In this document: positions 7,670 through 19,342 of the stretch, piece after piece
Numbering within the stretch: the first letter of the stretch is position 1
How the letters are laid out: every line of letters starts with the position of its first letter
Origin: Devosia yakushimensis
Lineage (GTDB): Bacteria; Pseudomonadota; Alphaproteobacteria; Rhizobiales; Devosiaceae
Length of the DNA: 64,000 bases
NCBI RefSeq assembly: GCF_030159855.1
Contig: NZ_BSNG01000001.1
Coordinates: 3,410,001 to 3,474,000, forward strand
Reading direction: 5' to 3'
The notes under the pieces: model-generated
Seen by the model: the letters and a program-made list of their open reading frames with translations, nothing else
Database searches by the model: none
What the model was told of the DNA's origin: nothing
Translations under genes and position numbers: made by a program

Positions 7670-9577
7670 ATGAATTCCAAGAGATGGATTACCGCTCTGG
7701 CGGCTGGCATCCTGTGCACGACAGGGCTGAGCGGGCTGGCCTGGGCCTTTCAGGAAGCGCCGATGCTGGCCGAGCAGGTTCAGGCCGGCTCGCTCCCGCC
7801 GGTGGATGAGCGCCTGCCCACCAAGCCCGCCGTGGTCACGGCCATCGAGGTGGGCCAATATGGCGGCACCTGGCGCCGCGCCTTCAATGGCCCGGGCGAC
7901 CGCTGGGGCCCCACCAAGCTGATGGAAGAGCGCGTCCTCAAATGGACCGCCGACGCCAATGGCGGTGCCGTGCTGACGCCGGGCTATATCGAGAGCTACT
8001 CAGTCAACGAGAACTCGACCGAATTCACCTTCACCCTGCTCGAGGGCCTCAAATGGTCCGATGGCCAACCGGTGACCACCGAAGACGTGGCCTTCTGGTA
8101 CAATGACATCTTCCTCAACCGCAAGATCGTGCCGACGCTGGAGCCGACCTTCGCGCCGGGCGGCGTGCCGCTGGAACTCGAAGTGGTGGACGAGCGCACC
8201 TTCACGGTGAAGTTCGCCCAGCCCTATGTCTATTTCCTGCAGATCCTGGCCAAGGATTCTACCGGGGAACCCAGCCTGGATCGTCCCAGCTTCCTGTTCC
8301 CCAAGCATTATCTCAGCCAGTTCAACAATAATTACGCCAGCGAAGACGAGCTGACCGCCGCGGCCAAGAAGTTCAACGTCGCGGCCTGGACCGATCTCTG
8401 GGGCTCCAAGGGCGCTGCCACCGCCTGGTGGTCCAATCCGGACCTGCCCGTCATCACCGCCTGGAAGATCGAGACACCCCCGCCGGCCGATACGGTCGTC
8501 ATGGTGCGCAATCCCTATTATTACGCCGTCGATCAGGAGGGCAATCAGCTCCCCTATATCGACCGCATCGAGCACCGCCTGTTCCAGGATCCCGAAACGC
8601 TCAACCTGATGGTGGCGCAGGGGCAGCTCGACATGCAGGACCGCCATCTGAGCCTGGCCAATTACACCTTCTACAAGGAAAACGAGGCGCGCGGCGGCTA
8701 TCACACGGTCAATTGGAAGGACACCAATATCTGGTCGCTCGTGCCCAATATGACGGTCAAGGACGAGACGCTGGCGGCCCTGTTTGCCGATGCCAAGGTG
8801 CGCGAGGCCTTTTCGGTGGCGGTCGACCGCGAGCTGATCATCGAATTGACCCAGTCCGGTCTCGCCCAGCCCGTCCAGGCGGCGCCGGTTTCCGGCTCGC
8901 AATATTACAATGAAGAGCTCGCCAGCCACTGGACCGAATACGACCCGGACCTGGCCAATCAGCTGCTCGATGAAGCGGGCCTGGACAAGCGCGACGATGC
9001 GGGCTTCCGCCTCCGTCCCGATGGCAAGCGCTTCAGCCTCGTCGTGGAAACCAGCGACGCGGCCCATGCCAAGACGCTGGAACTGCTGACCGAGAATTAT
9101 GCCGAGGTCGGCATCGAAATGCTGCCCCGCGTCATCGACCGCACGCAATGGGACAATAACCGGGCCAATAACGACTTCCAGATGCATTGGATTCCGTTCG
9201 ACCGCATGACCTATGTTCCGGCCGATCCGCGGCGCCTGATGGGTTGGGACAGCTTCGGCAACGAATATTTCAAGTGGTACAGCACCGACGGCGCCGAAGG
9301 GATCGAACCGCCCGCCGACGATCCGATCCGCGAGATCTGGGCGCTCTGGGACAAGGCCTCGCAATCGGCTTCGGTTGAGGAAGCCGACGTCTCGGTCAAC
9401 GAAATGGCCCGCATCTTTGGCGAACAGGGCTGGGTGATCGGCGTCTATGGCGAGGGCCCGGTGGTCAATATCGTCTCCAACGCCATGCACAATGTGCAGC
9501 CCGATCTGGTGCAGGACGACATCTTCCGCGGCGTGGGCCTGGCCCGCACCCAGCAGTTCTGGCTCGAGCAGAACTGA
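7670..9577 (+). CDS. ABC importer substrate-binding protein, family 5
   Basis: Encodes 635 residues, including a signal peptide of about 27 residues ending near LAWAF. The mature protein belongs to the large family-5 binding proteins (DppA/OppA/AgpA class). Visible features are QYGGTWRR near the mature N-terminus, LKWSDGQPVTTEDVAFWYND, VREAFSVAVDRELIIELT and an arrangement typical of this class. Many rhizobial members with this N-terminus bind oligosaccharides, opines or small peptides; the substrate here is not shown by sequence. Partner permeases and ATPases follow at 9680-13901. The ROK regulator and sugar-enzyme-like downstream genes favour a carbohydrate-containing ligand. Confidence 0.85.
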   Translation: MNSKRWITALAAGILCTTGLSGLAWAFQEAPMLAEQVQAGSLPPVDERLPTKPAVVTAIEVGQYGGTWRRAFNGPGDRWGPTKLMEERVLKWTADANGGAVLTPGYIESYSVNENSTEFTFTLLEGLKWSDGQPVTTEDVAFWYNDIFLNRKIVPTLEPTFAPGGVPLELEVVDERTFTVKFAQPYVYFLQILAKDSTGEPSLDRPSFLFPKHYLSQFNNNYASEDELTAAAKKFNVAAWTDLWGSKGAATAWWSNPDLPVITAWKIETPPPADTVVMVRNPYYYAVDQEGNQLPYIDRIEHRLFQDPETLNLMVAQGQLDMQDRHLSLANYTFYKENEARGGYHTVNWKDTNIWSLVPNMTVKDETLAALFADAKVREAFSVAVDRELIIELTQSGLAQPVQAAPVSGSQYYNEELASHWTEYDPDLANQLLDEAGLDKRDDAGFRLRPDGKRFSLVVETSDAAHAKTLELLTENYAEVGIEMLPRVIDRTQWDNNRANNDFQMHWIPFDRMTYVPADPRRLMGWDSFGNEYFKWYSTDGAEGIEPPADDPIREIWALWDKASQSASVEEADVSVNEMARIFGEQGWVIGVYGEGPVVNIVSNAMHNVQPDLVQDDIFRGVGLARTQQFWLEQN

Positions 9578-9618
9578 CAGACAAGCAGGTGCGCGGAGCC
9601 GTTGCCCCGCGTATCGCC

Positions 9619-9660
9619 TCGCCCCCGCGATCTGGACTCCAAGCCGGCCCGCGGGGGCGA
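9619..9660 (+). promoter_or_regulatory. Intercistronic stem-loop after the binding-protein gene
   Basis: TCGCCCCCGCG (9619-9629) and CGCGGGGGCGA (9650-9660) form an 11-bp perfect stem with a 20-nt loop and no following T run. Such hairpins between a binding-protein gene and its permease usually stabilise the upstream mRNA, giving more binding protein than permease. Confidence 0.6.
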
Positions 9661-9679
9661 ATAGGGGAGACATAGCAGC

Positions 9680-10666
9680 ATGGTTGCCTTTATCGGGCGT
9701 CGAGCGCTTCTGGCGATACCGACGCTGATCTTTATCTCGTTCATTTCCTTCGTGATCATCCAGCTGCCGCCGGGCGACTACGTCACCTCCTATGCCGCCC
9801 AGCTCCGCCAGCAGGGCGACTATGTTTCGGCCGCGCAGGAAGCGATCATGCGGCAGAATATGGGGCTCAACGATCCCATTCTGGTGCAATATTGGCGCTG
9901 GATTTCCAACATCGTGTTCCGCGGCGATTTCGGCCATTCCCTGGAATGGAACGCCCCGGTGGGCAGTCTGATCTGGGACCGGCTGGCGCTGACCCTGGCC
10001 ATTTCCTCGCTGAGCCTGGTCTTTACCTGGATCATTGCCATTCCCGTCGGCGTCTATTCCGCCACGCGCCAATATTCCATTCTCGACCACCTCTTCACCG
10101 TGTTCGGGTTCCTCGGCAAAGGCGTGCCCGATTTCCTATTGGCGCTGATCCTGATGTGGATCGGCTTTATCTATCTGCAGATCGATGTGGGCGGGCTGTT
10201 CTCCCCGCAATATCAGAACGCCCCCTGGAGCTGGGACAAACTCGTCAACCTGCTGTCGCATCTGTGGATTCCGCTGGTGGTGCTGGCAACCGGCGGCGCG
10301 GCCGGGCTGATCCGCGTCATGCGCGCCAATATGCTCGATGAATTGGGCAAGCCCTATGTCGAGACCGCCTATGCCCAGGGCCTTTCCGAACGCCAGGTGG
10401 TGTGGAACTACCCGGTGCGCGTCGCGCTCAATCCCTTCATTTCCACCGTCGGCTGGTCGCTGCCCGCCCTGTTTTCGGGCGACGTGATCACCGCCGTGGT
10501 GCTCAACCTGCCCACCACCGGGCCGTTGTTGCTGCAGGCGCTCAAGATGCAGGACATGTATCTGGCGGGCAGCTTCATCCTCATCCTCAGCGTCTTTACC
10601 GTGATCGGCACGCTGGTCTCCGATATCCTGCTGGCGTGGTTCGACCCGCGCATCCGCTACGCGTGA
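9680..10666 (+). CDS. ABC importer permease, DppB/OppB type
   Basis: Encodes 328 residues with about six membrane helices. It begins IGRRALLAIPTLIFISFISF, a typical DppB first helix, and carries the EAA-like loop ANMLDELGKPYVETAYAQGL (about residues 215-234), which contacts the ATPase. Near the C-terminus LAWFDPRIRYA is the usual DppB ending. It is the first of two permeases; DppC starts 12 bases downstream. It forms the inner-membrane channel for the family-5 binding protein at 7670-9577. Confidence 0.88.
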   Translation: MVAFIGRRALLAIPTLIFISFISFVIIQLPPGDYVTSYAAQLRQQGDYVSAAQEAIMRQNMGLNDPILVQYWRWISNIVFRGDFGHSLEWNAPVGSLIWDRLALTLAISSLSLVFTWIIAIPVGVYSATRQYSILDHLFTVFGFLGKGVPDFLLALILMWIGFIYLQIDVGGLFSPQYQNAPWSWDKLVNLLSHLWIPLVVLATGGAAGLIRVMRANMLDELGKPYVETAYAQGLSERQVVWNYPVRVALNPFISTVGWSLPALFSGDVITAVVLNLPTTGPLLLQALKMQDMYLAGSFILILSVFTVIGTLVSDILLAWFDPRIRYA

Positions 10667-10677
10667 GGAGTGCTCCC

Positions 10678-11805
10678 GTGACCGATACCGCCCTCGAAAC
10701 CCCCAAGGTCCGCGACCACAAGGAAGACCTCTATACCGCCAAGCCCTGGCAATTGATCTGGCGCCGCTTTTCCAAGCATTTGCTGGCCGTCATCTCGCTG
10801 TGGTTCCTGGTGCTGCTGGCGCTGACGGCGATCTTTGCCGATCAGGTTGCCCCCTATGATCCGTTCAAGGTGCAGCGCCTCAGGACCCTGGCCCCGCCCA
10901 CCGGCATTCATCTCTTCCATGAGGGCCAGTTCGTCGGCCCCTTCGTCTATGGGCTGGAGCGCGAACGCGATCTCGAAACGGCGCGCGTCATCTACGAAAC
11001 CGACACCGCAACCCCGCTGCCCATCCAGCTCTTCTACCAGGGCGACGACTACAATTTCTTCGGCCTCTTCAAATCCAACATCCACCTGTTCGGCGTCGAT
11101 GACCGGCGTCAGCAGATCAACCTGCTCGGCACCGACGATCTGGGCCGCGACGTCTTCTCCCGCCTCATGCATGGCGGCCGCGTCACCCTCTCGGCGGGTC
11201 TCGTGGGCGTGATCTTCGCCTTCGTGCTGGGCCTCACCCTGGGCTCGATCTCGGGCTATTTCGGCGGCTGGATCGATAGCTCAATCCAGCGCCTGATGGA
11301 GTTCATCCGCTCCATTCCCACCATCCCGCTCTGGATGGGCCTCGCCGCTGCCCTGCCCATCGCCTGGGACCCCATCTTTGTCTATGTGCTGATCACATTG
11401 ATCCTCGCCCTGATCGGCTGGACCCATCTGGCGCGCGTGGTGCGCGGGCAATTCATGGCCATCCGCAACGAGGATTTCGTGATGGCCGCCCGGCTGGCCG
11501 GGGCCTCGGAATACCGCATCATCACCAAGCATATGCTGCCCTCGATGACCTCTTACATCATCGCGGCACTGACCCTGGCCGTGCCCGAAATGATCCTGGG
11601 CGAAACCGCGCTCAGCTTCCTGGGCCTGGGGCTACGGCCCCCCGTCGTCAGCTGGGGCGTGCTGTTGCAGGATGCCCAGAACCTGCGTTCGATCTCGATG
11701 GCGCCCTGGCTGCTTTCGCCGGGCCTGGCGGTGGTGCTCACCGTCCTGGCCTTCAATTTCCTCGGCGATGGCCTGCGCGACGCGGCCGATCCTTATGGGC
11801 AATGA
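10678..11805 (+). CDS. ABC importer permease, DppC/OppC type, with extended periplasmic loop
   Basis: Encodes 375 residues from a GTG at 10678 preceded by GAGGAG seven bases upstream. DppC proteins are usually about 280-300 residues. The extra length lies between the first helix (ending near IFADQVAPYDPF) and the family motif GTDDLGRDVFSRL at about residue 150, so roughly 80 residues are inserted in the first periplasmic loop. The ATPase-contact loop VMAARLAGASEYRIITKHML and SFLGLGLRPPVVSWGVLL are normal. The open frame continues upstream inside the DppB gene, but that part is a shadow. It pairs with DppB at 9680. Confidence 0.87.
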   Translation: MTDTALETPKVRDHKEDLYTAKPWQLIWRRFSKHLLAVISLWFLVLLALTAIFADQVAPYDPFKVQRLRTLAPPTGIHLFHEGQFVGPFVYGLERERDLETARVIYETDTATPLPIQLFYQGDDYNFFGLFKSNIHLFGVDDRRQQINLLGTDDLGRDVFSRLMHGGRVTLSAGLVGVIFAFVLGLTLGSISGYFGGWIDSSIQRLMEFIRSIPTIPLWMGLAAALPIAWDPIFVYVLITLILALIGWTHLARVVRGQFMAIRNEDFVMAARLAGASEYRIITKHMLPSMTSYIIAALTLAVPEMILGETALSFLGLGLRPPVVSWGVLLQDAQNLRSISMAPWLLSPGLAVVLTVLAFNFLGDGLRDAADPYGQ

Positions 11806-11809
11806 TATC

Positions 11810-13897
<2,088 letters not shown>

Positions 13898-13901
<4 letters not shown>

Positions 13902-15157
13902 CGGCGCAGGACCGCTCCCTTCAGGCGCAGGCGCTGGCCAAACGGCATCTGCCCCTCCTCCTGCTCGATACCGCCGAGCCCTATCTGCCGGTGGCCCTCG
14001 GCTATTCGGTCTTTACCGGGCCGGGGCAGTCGCCATCCTCCAAATTCGCCCTGGAACCAGCCGGTCAGGTCACGATCGAATATGCCGTATTCTATGATTG
14101 GGATATCGGCCATCTCTACGATCTCGAACATGTCTGGGTGCATCTGGACGCCAAAGGCGCCGTCATTGCCGTCGAGGCCTCCACCCATGGACGGCGCGAG
14201 ACAATGGACAGCGGCAATGGCCTGCCTGAACTGCGCGAGGGCCGCCCGGTCCTCTACCCCGAGGCCGGCAAGCATGCCCATTGGGCCCATCCGCGCCAGA
14301 TGCAACCGGCGGCGCGGGAACGGCTCGCCGTGCTCTGTGGCCCACTGGCCGGTCATGAGGGCGTGCATCTGGGCAATCCCTTCGCCGGGGCCGGCGCCTA
14401 TCGGGCAAGCCCCCTGGATCATCGCCTCGCCCGCCGCAAAATGGCGGCCGACGCCTTCGTGCCCAGCCATCGCTATGAACCGGCCGACATCGAACCGCAA
14501 TTGATGGCCTGGCCCGATCTCGCCGCCTTCATTCCCCGCCGCGTCTCCCAGCTCATGGCGGCCCTGCCGGGCAGCGTGCCGCATTTCGGCGCCATCTTTC
14601 TCGATTGCGGCGACACCCTGATCGACGAGCGCAGCGAAGAAAAGCTCCCCGGTAGCGAAGTCGTCATCCGCGCCGATCTCATCCCAGGCGCCAGGCAGAT
14701 GATGGACGATCTCCGGGCCGCCGGCCACAAGCTGATCCTGGTTGCCGACGGCCCCCGCCAGACCTTCGTCAACATGCTGACCCATCATGGCCTTTGGGAT
14801 CATTTCGACGCCCATATCATTTCCGAGGATATCGGCTGCCACAAGCCGGATGCCCGCATGTTCGATGCTGCCCTCAAGGCCGCCGGCCTCACCCGCGCCG
14901 ACGCCTGGCGCACCGTTATGATCGGCAATAATCTGTCGCGCGACATCAATGGCGCCAATGCGCTCGGCATCACCTCGGTCTTCATGGCCTGGTCGACCCT
15001 GCGCAGTCACGTGCCGGCCGATGCCTCCGAAACGCCCGATTACCGGATCGGCTCGCCCGCCGAATTCGTCGGCCTGCTCGATCGCCTCGAAGCGCTGCTT
15101 TGCTATCGAATGGCTGTGCCTAATGTTAACAGTCTGCTAACCAATCAGGTCCCATGA
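13898..15157 (+). CDS. Two-domain protein: beta-rich N-terminus plus degenerate HAD-like domain
   Basis: Encodes 419 residues from a GTG overlapping the upstream stop. Residues about 20-210 form a beta-rich domain with YDWDIGHLYDLEHVWVHLD and EASTHGRRE, reminiscent of Vps62-like folds, but this is tentative. Residues about 228-380 follow the HAD order: FLDCGDTL, ILVADG, CHKPDARMF and IGNNLSRDINGA. The first Asp and the motif III Lys are kept, but the second motif I Asp is Gly, the motif II Ser/Thr is Ala and the usual GD of motif IV is GN. Phosphatase activity is therefore doubtful; it may be a binding or regulatory HAD. It is coupled to the ABC operon and to the 822-residue protein. Confidence 0.6.
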
Positions 15158-17622
15158 CGACACCTCTGCTCACCCTTTCGCGCGGCGATAGCCTGGCCGC
15201 ATGGGCCCTTTCGCCTGTCATGGCCACGCCCTTTCCCGGCGTTCCGGCGCCGGCCGAAGATCGGCAGAACTATAAATATATCAATGGCTTCGTCGATGTC
15301 GGCGACCTGCCCTGCCGCGTCGCCACCTGGCGCGACGTCGCCACCCGCACGCTCGCGCTCGACACCAGCTGGCCGGTGGAAAGCCTCTACCTCCCCGGCG
15401 CCAACCGCCGCGTCGAATTCAGCCAGTTCCGCTCCACGCCCACACGGCTAAGCCGTTGGTGCCGCACCACAATCAGCGCTCCGGTCGACCGCTATTGCTC
15501 GTTCCGCCTCTCCACGCGCGGCGGCGTCCACATCTGGGTCGATGGCGAACTGGCCGGTCGTTTCGAACCCTTCACCCGCAATTCCACCGAGCAGAGCGTC
15601 GTCCACCTGCCCATCAAGGCCGCGGGCAGCGACATTGTCGTTTTGACCGAGGACATGGCCGAGCGCGACACCAACTGGTTTTTCGAGCTGACCCTGCTCG
15701 ACGACGTGCCGCTCGCCATCTTCCTGCCCGGCGCCCCGGCCGACGCCCATCTCGATAGCCTCAAGGCGCTGGCTGCGGAAGTCCGCCCTGCCGGCGAATT
15801 TACCGGTCCCGGCGATGCTTTGGTGCTGCAATTCGACACAACGGCAAGCCTTGCCGTCACCATCGAGGCCAAGGTGGGCTCCACCTCCCACGCCAAGCAC
15901 ATAATGCTCGACCGCACGGTCATCCTCGAGGCCGGCGAGACCCAGGTCACGCTCTGCCGGGGCGATGAACTGCCCGAGGGCTACCACATCATCGACCTCA
16001 CCTTCGTCGTCGACGATACAAGCGTCACCCGCCAGATCGCCTGTGCCGTGCTCCATGCCACCGAGCCGCAAAAGCGGCACGCCGACATTGCCGAGCGCAA
16101 GCGCGAAGCCCTGCTGCACGCGGCCCGCGACGGCGAAATGCGCATGGGCACCGCGCTCGCCATGCTGGCCTCCGGCATCGAGCCAGACCAGCGCTTTCGC
16201 GAGATTATCGAGACCACGCTGACCATTATCGAGGAGCGTTGGGACTGCGCCGATTTCGTCAGCGTGCCCCTGCTCTGGGCCTATGCGAAATATGCCGCGC
16301 AATTCCCGCCCGACCTGCGCGCCCGCACCGAAACGGCGCTGCTGACCTTCCGCTATTGGGTGGATGAGCCGGGCAATGACGTGATGTGGTTCTGGAGCGA
16401 GAACCATGCCCTGTGCTTTCATGTCTCCCAATTGATGGCCGGCCAGCTATTCCCGGATGGCGATTTCACCGCCTCGGGCCGCAAGGGCGCCGAACAGGTC
16501 AGGCTCGCCGCCGAACGGCTGCATTTGTGGTTCGATGCCGTCGAGGCCGAAGGCCTCGCCGAATGGAATTCGTCGGCCTATTACCCCGTCGATTTCATCG
16601 GTCTTTTGGCCCTTGTCGAATTCGCTCCCGCCGATATCGCCGCTCGGGCTCGCCGCGTCACCGACCGCATCTTCACCATGATGGCGCTGCACAGCCTTGG
16701 CGGGGTTCCCGCCGGCAGCATGGGCCGCGCCTATGACAAGGAATTGCGCGCCGGCCCCCTCACCGAGCTTGCCCCCTTTGCCAGTGTCGCCTTCGGCAAG
16801 GGCTGGCTCAATAATGGCGTTGCCTCGCTCCCCCTGTTCGCTGCCGGCCTCTATCTGCCGCCGCCCGAACTGGCCGAGCTTGCCTGGCCTGCGCCGGATA
16901 CCGCGATCACAGCCCAATATACCCAGGGCTATGCCCACGCCGCCCATCTCAGCCTCTTCAAGACCCCGGCGGTGCAGCTCTCCAGCAATGCCGGCGCCAA
17001 GCCCGGCGGCTATGGCCATCAGCAGCATGTCGTCGATGTGCTGTTCTCCGCCCACCCCCTGGCCCGGAGCTGGATCAACCATCCCGGCGAGGACGACCCC
17101 TGGGGCAGCCAGCGCCCCTCCTATTGGGCCGGCAATGGCGTGCTGCCCCGTGCCGCCCAGCACGAAAACGTCGCCCTCCTGCTCTACGATCTGGGCGCCA
17201 ATCCGCGCCTCGACTTTACCCATGCCTATGTTTCCCAGGCCGGAATCGAAGCACGTCTCATAGACGGCGCCCTGATCCTGCGCTCGGGCAATGGCCTCTT
17301 GGCCTACAAAGCCACCGCCCCGCTCGTGCCGGTCACCAAAGGCCCCAGCACCGGCCGCGAATACCGCTGTTATGGCAAGGTGACGGGCTGGATGGCATTG
17401 GTCGCCGAAGGCGATGACATCGACGCCTTTGCCCGCAAAATCGCCGCGCTGGACCTGACACTCGATGGCCGCCACTTGACCCTGACAGGTCTGCCCAGCG
17501 GCCCCATTGGGCTGGACTGGAGCAACGGCCTATCGGTCAACGGCAAAGCCGTGGCGCATCCCAATATGAGCATCGAACCGCTGATCCAGCGACGCCGGTT
17601 GAGCGAGACGATGGCGGGGTAA
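15154..17622 (+). CDS. Large uncharacterised protein with toroid-like core (possible glycan lyase/hydrolase fold)
   Basis: Encodes 822 residues; I do not recognise a named family. There is no signal peptide, so it is probably cytoplasmic. Residues about 1-290 look beta-rich (RGGVHIWVDGELAGRFEPF). Residues about 300-570 are helix-rich with WSENHALCFHVSQLMAG (about 411), EWNSSAYYPVDFIGLLAL (about 470) and GRAYDKELRAG (about 525), the layout of an (alpha/alpha) toroid as in heparinase-like lyases and related glycosidases. The C-terminal 250 residues look beta-rich, again as in those lyases. ATGA overlap with the HAD-like gene and its place after an importer suggest it processes the imported compound. 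No catalytic residue can be assigned with certainty. Confidence 0.5.
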   Translation: MTTPLLTLSRGDSLAAWALSPVMATPFPGVPAPAEDRQNYKYINGFVDVGDLPCRVATWRDVATRTLALDTSWPVESLYLPGANRRVEFSQFRSTPTRLSRWCRTTISAPVDRYCSFRLSTRGGVHIWVDGELAGRFEPFTRNSTEQSVVHLPIKAAGSDIVVLTEDMAERDTNWFFELTLLDDVPLAIFLPGAPADAHLDSLKALAAEVRPAGEFTGPGDALVLQFDTTASLAVTIEAKVGSTSHAKHIMLDRTVILEAGETQVTLCRGDELPEGYHIIDLTFVVDDTSVTRQIACAVLHATEPQKRHADIAERKREALLHAARDGEMRMGTALAMLASGIEPDQRFREIIETTLTIIEERWDCADFVSVPLLWAYAKYAAQFPPDLRARTETALLTFRYWVDEPGNDVMWFWSENHALCFHVSQLMAGQLFPDGDFTASGRKGAEQVRLAAERLHLWFDAVEAEGLAEWNSSAYYPVDFIGLLALVEFAPADIAARARRVTDRIFTMMALHSLGGVPAGSMGRAYDKELRAGPLTELAPFASVAFGKGWLNNGVASLPLFAAGLYLPPPELAELAWPAPDTAITAQYTQGYAHAAHLSLFKTPAVQLSSNAGAKPGGYGHQQHVVDVLFSAHPLARSWINHPGEDDPWGSQRPSYWAGNGVLPRAAQHENVALLLYDLGANPRLDFTHAYVSQAGIEARLIDGALILRSGNGLLAYKATAPLVPVTKGPSTGREYRCYGKVTGWMALVAEGDDIDAFARKIAALDLTLDGRHLTLTGLPSGPIGLDWSNGLSVNGKAVAHPNMSIEPLIQRRRLSETMAG

Positions 17623-17627
17623 GACCC

Positions 17628-18089
17628 CTATTTGGGCCCCGGATCCATCAGCACATGCACCCGGTCCGCGCCCAATCGCGCCAGTTTCAGCATCAGCGCC
17701 TTGCGGCGGGCCGGGGCCATGGGCGTATCGGGACTGTCCCGCAAAATCGCCCCGTCATGGCCATCGGCCACGATCAATCCCTCGCTTTCGGGAAAAATCC
17801 CCGCATCCAGCTCGGGCGGCTTGGCGAAGAAGAACCGGTCGGAAAATTCTCTATATTCGTGCCATTTCCTGTCGACCTGGAAATCGATGAGGCTCGACTT
17901 GATCTCGACGATCCAGATTTCCCCCTTTGGCCCCACCCCCAGCACATCGGCGCGCCTGCCACTGCGCAAGGTCACCTCGGCATAGCAGGCCATGTCGTAG
18001 GTTTCGCGCAAAAGGCGCATGACCCCGCGCTGCACGCGCAGGGCCGTTGCCGATTGGCGCAGGTCGACGATTGGGCCCAGCTCAGCCAT
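17628..18089 (-). CDS. mmcB: MmcB-family DNA repair putative endonuclease
   Basis: Encodes 153 residues of the alphaproteobacterial MmcB family, a restriction-endonuclease-fold protein linked in Caulobacter to mitomycin C damage repair. Visible features: AEVTLRSGRRADVLGVG followed by EIWIVEIKSSLIDFQVDRKW, a PD-(D/E)xK style arrangement (Asp, then Glu-Ile-Lys). The ATG at 18089 (MAELGPIVDLR) is chosen; the frame upstream overlaps the MFS gene. It overlaps the preceding MFS gene by eight bases and is the last gene of a leftward run. It converges with the 822-residue gene only five bases away. Confidence 0.82.
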   Translation of the reverse strand: MAELGPIVDLRQSATALRVQRGVMRLLRETYDMACYAEVTLRSGRRADVLGVGPKGEIWIVEIKSSLIDFQVDRKWHEYREFSDRFFFAKPPELDAGIFPESEGLIVADGHDGAILRDSPDTPMAPARRKALMLKLARLGADRVHVLMDPGPK

Positions 18090-19242
18090 GTGCGCCGGCT
18101 CCGACCAGCTTTGGCCTCGATGGCAGCGCCCGGATGACCAGCAGCGCCGCGATGAGCAGCGGCACCACGACCCAATAGGACATGCGGATGCCGAACTCTT
18201 CGGCAACCAGGCCCAGCAGGGGTGGCGCGAGGAAGAACACGACGAAGGTCATTTGCCCCAGCGACGCCACGTTGACCGAGGCAGGCCGGTCGGTGCGTTG
18301 CGCCGCCGCCGACACGGCGAGCGGATAGACGGCGCTGCAGCCGATGCCGGTGAGCGCAAAGCCGAACAGCGCCACATATTCGTGCGGTGCCGTGGCGACC
18401 AGCACCAATCCGGTAATGGCAATCAGCAGCAAGGTTGCCGCCACGGTCCGCGGCGACAGCCGGTCGACGACGCCATCCATCGTCAAGCGCGCAATCGCCA
18501 TGAACAGTGAGAAGATTGTGACGCTGAGGCCGCCGATAAACGGCTCGACATTGAACACGTCTCGCATATAGATCGCCGACCAGTCGATGCCGGCCCCTTC
18601 AGCCAGCAATGGCGCCGCGCCAATGATGCAGAGGGCGGCGAGACCGATCGTGGGAAAAGCGATGCGCGGGGTCTCCCCGACATGGGAATCAGGCCGCAGC
18701 GGCGCATTCTCGATGCCCCGGAACACGAAAAACCCGGCAAGCATCACCACGACCAGCGCGACAACCAGGTGAATCTGCACCGGGACATTGGCTTGCCGAA
18801 GACCCGCGCTGATCAGCGCGGTGACGAAAAAGCCGAGGCTCCACATGCCATGGGTGCGGCTCATGATGCCGTATCCGAGCTGCGCTTCGAGCCGGTCCGC
18901 CTCGAGATTGACGATGATCTCGACCGCGCCGGCGCAGATGCCGGCCAGGAAGAGCAGCGGCACGACGAAAAGCACCGATGGCATGAATGGCACCAGCGCA
19001 TAAAGCGACGACGCCGCGAATATGGTCACGAAAATGCCGGTGCGTGCCGGATAGCGCGCAATCAGCGGGCCCGAAAAGGTGAGGCCGACCAGCGCGCCAC
19101 AGGACATGGCAATCAGTGTCAGCCCGAGCTGGCCCTCGGTGAGGTCGAATTGCCGCTGCAGGTCGGGCAGGCGCGACAGCAGCGCGCCCATCGAGAGCGC
19201 GAAGATGAAGAACACCCCGAAAATCCGGTAATGCGGACGCAT
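18082..19242 (-). CDS. MFS transporter, YbjJ/FucP-like, paralogue 1
   Basis: Encodes 386 residues from the ATG at 19242 (MRPHYRIFG) with AGGAAA upstream. It is a 12-helix major facilitator of the YbjJ-like group. Shared marks with the next two genes are GAGIDWSAIYMRDVF in the middle and GCSAVYPLAVSAAAQRTDRP followed by PPLLGLVAEEFGIR near the end. It is one of three tandem paralogues at 18082-21705 and overlaps mmcB. The substrate is unknown; related proteins transport sugars or act in detoxification. Confidence 0.8.
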   Translation of the reverse strand: MRPHYRIFGVFFIFALSMGALLSRLPDLQRQFDLTEGQLGLTLIAMSCGALVGLTFSGPLIARYPARTGIFVTIFAASSLYALVPFMPSVLFVVPLLFLAGICAGAVEIIVNLEADRLEAQLGYGIMSRTHGMWSLGFFVTALISAGLRQANVPVQIHLVVALVVVMLAGFFVFRGIENAPLRPDSHVGETPRIAFPTIGLAALCIIGAAPLLAEGAGIDWSAIYMRDVFNVEPFIGGLSVTIFSLFMAIARLTMDGVVDRLSPRTVAATLLLIAITGLVLVATAPHEYVALFGFALTGIGCSAVYPLAVSAAAQRTDRPASVNVASLGQMTFVVFFLAPPLLGLVAEEFGIRMSYWVVVPLLIAALLVIRALPSRPKLVGAGAHG

Positions 19243-19342
19243 ATGCGTTTTCCTGCTGATCTTTCGGCAGCCCGGCGGGCTCCATGCCGGCACATTCTCA
19301 CCACATAGCGTCAGAATGTGTCAGCACATGATTTGGTTGGGC

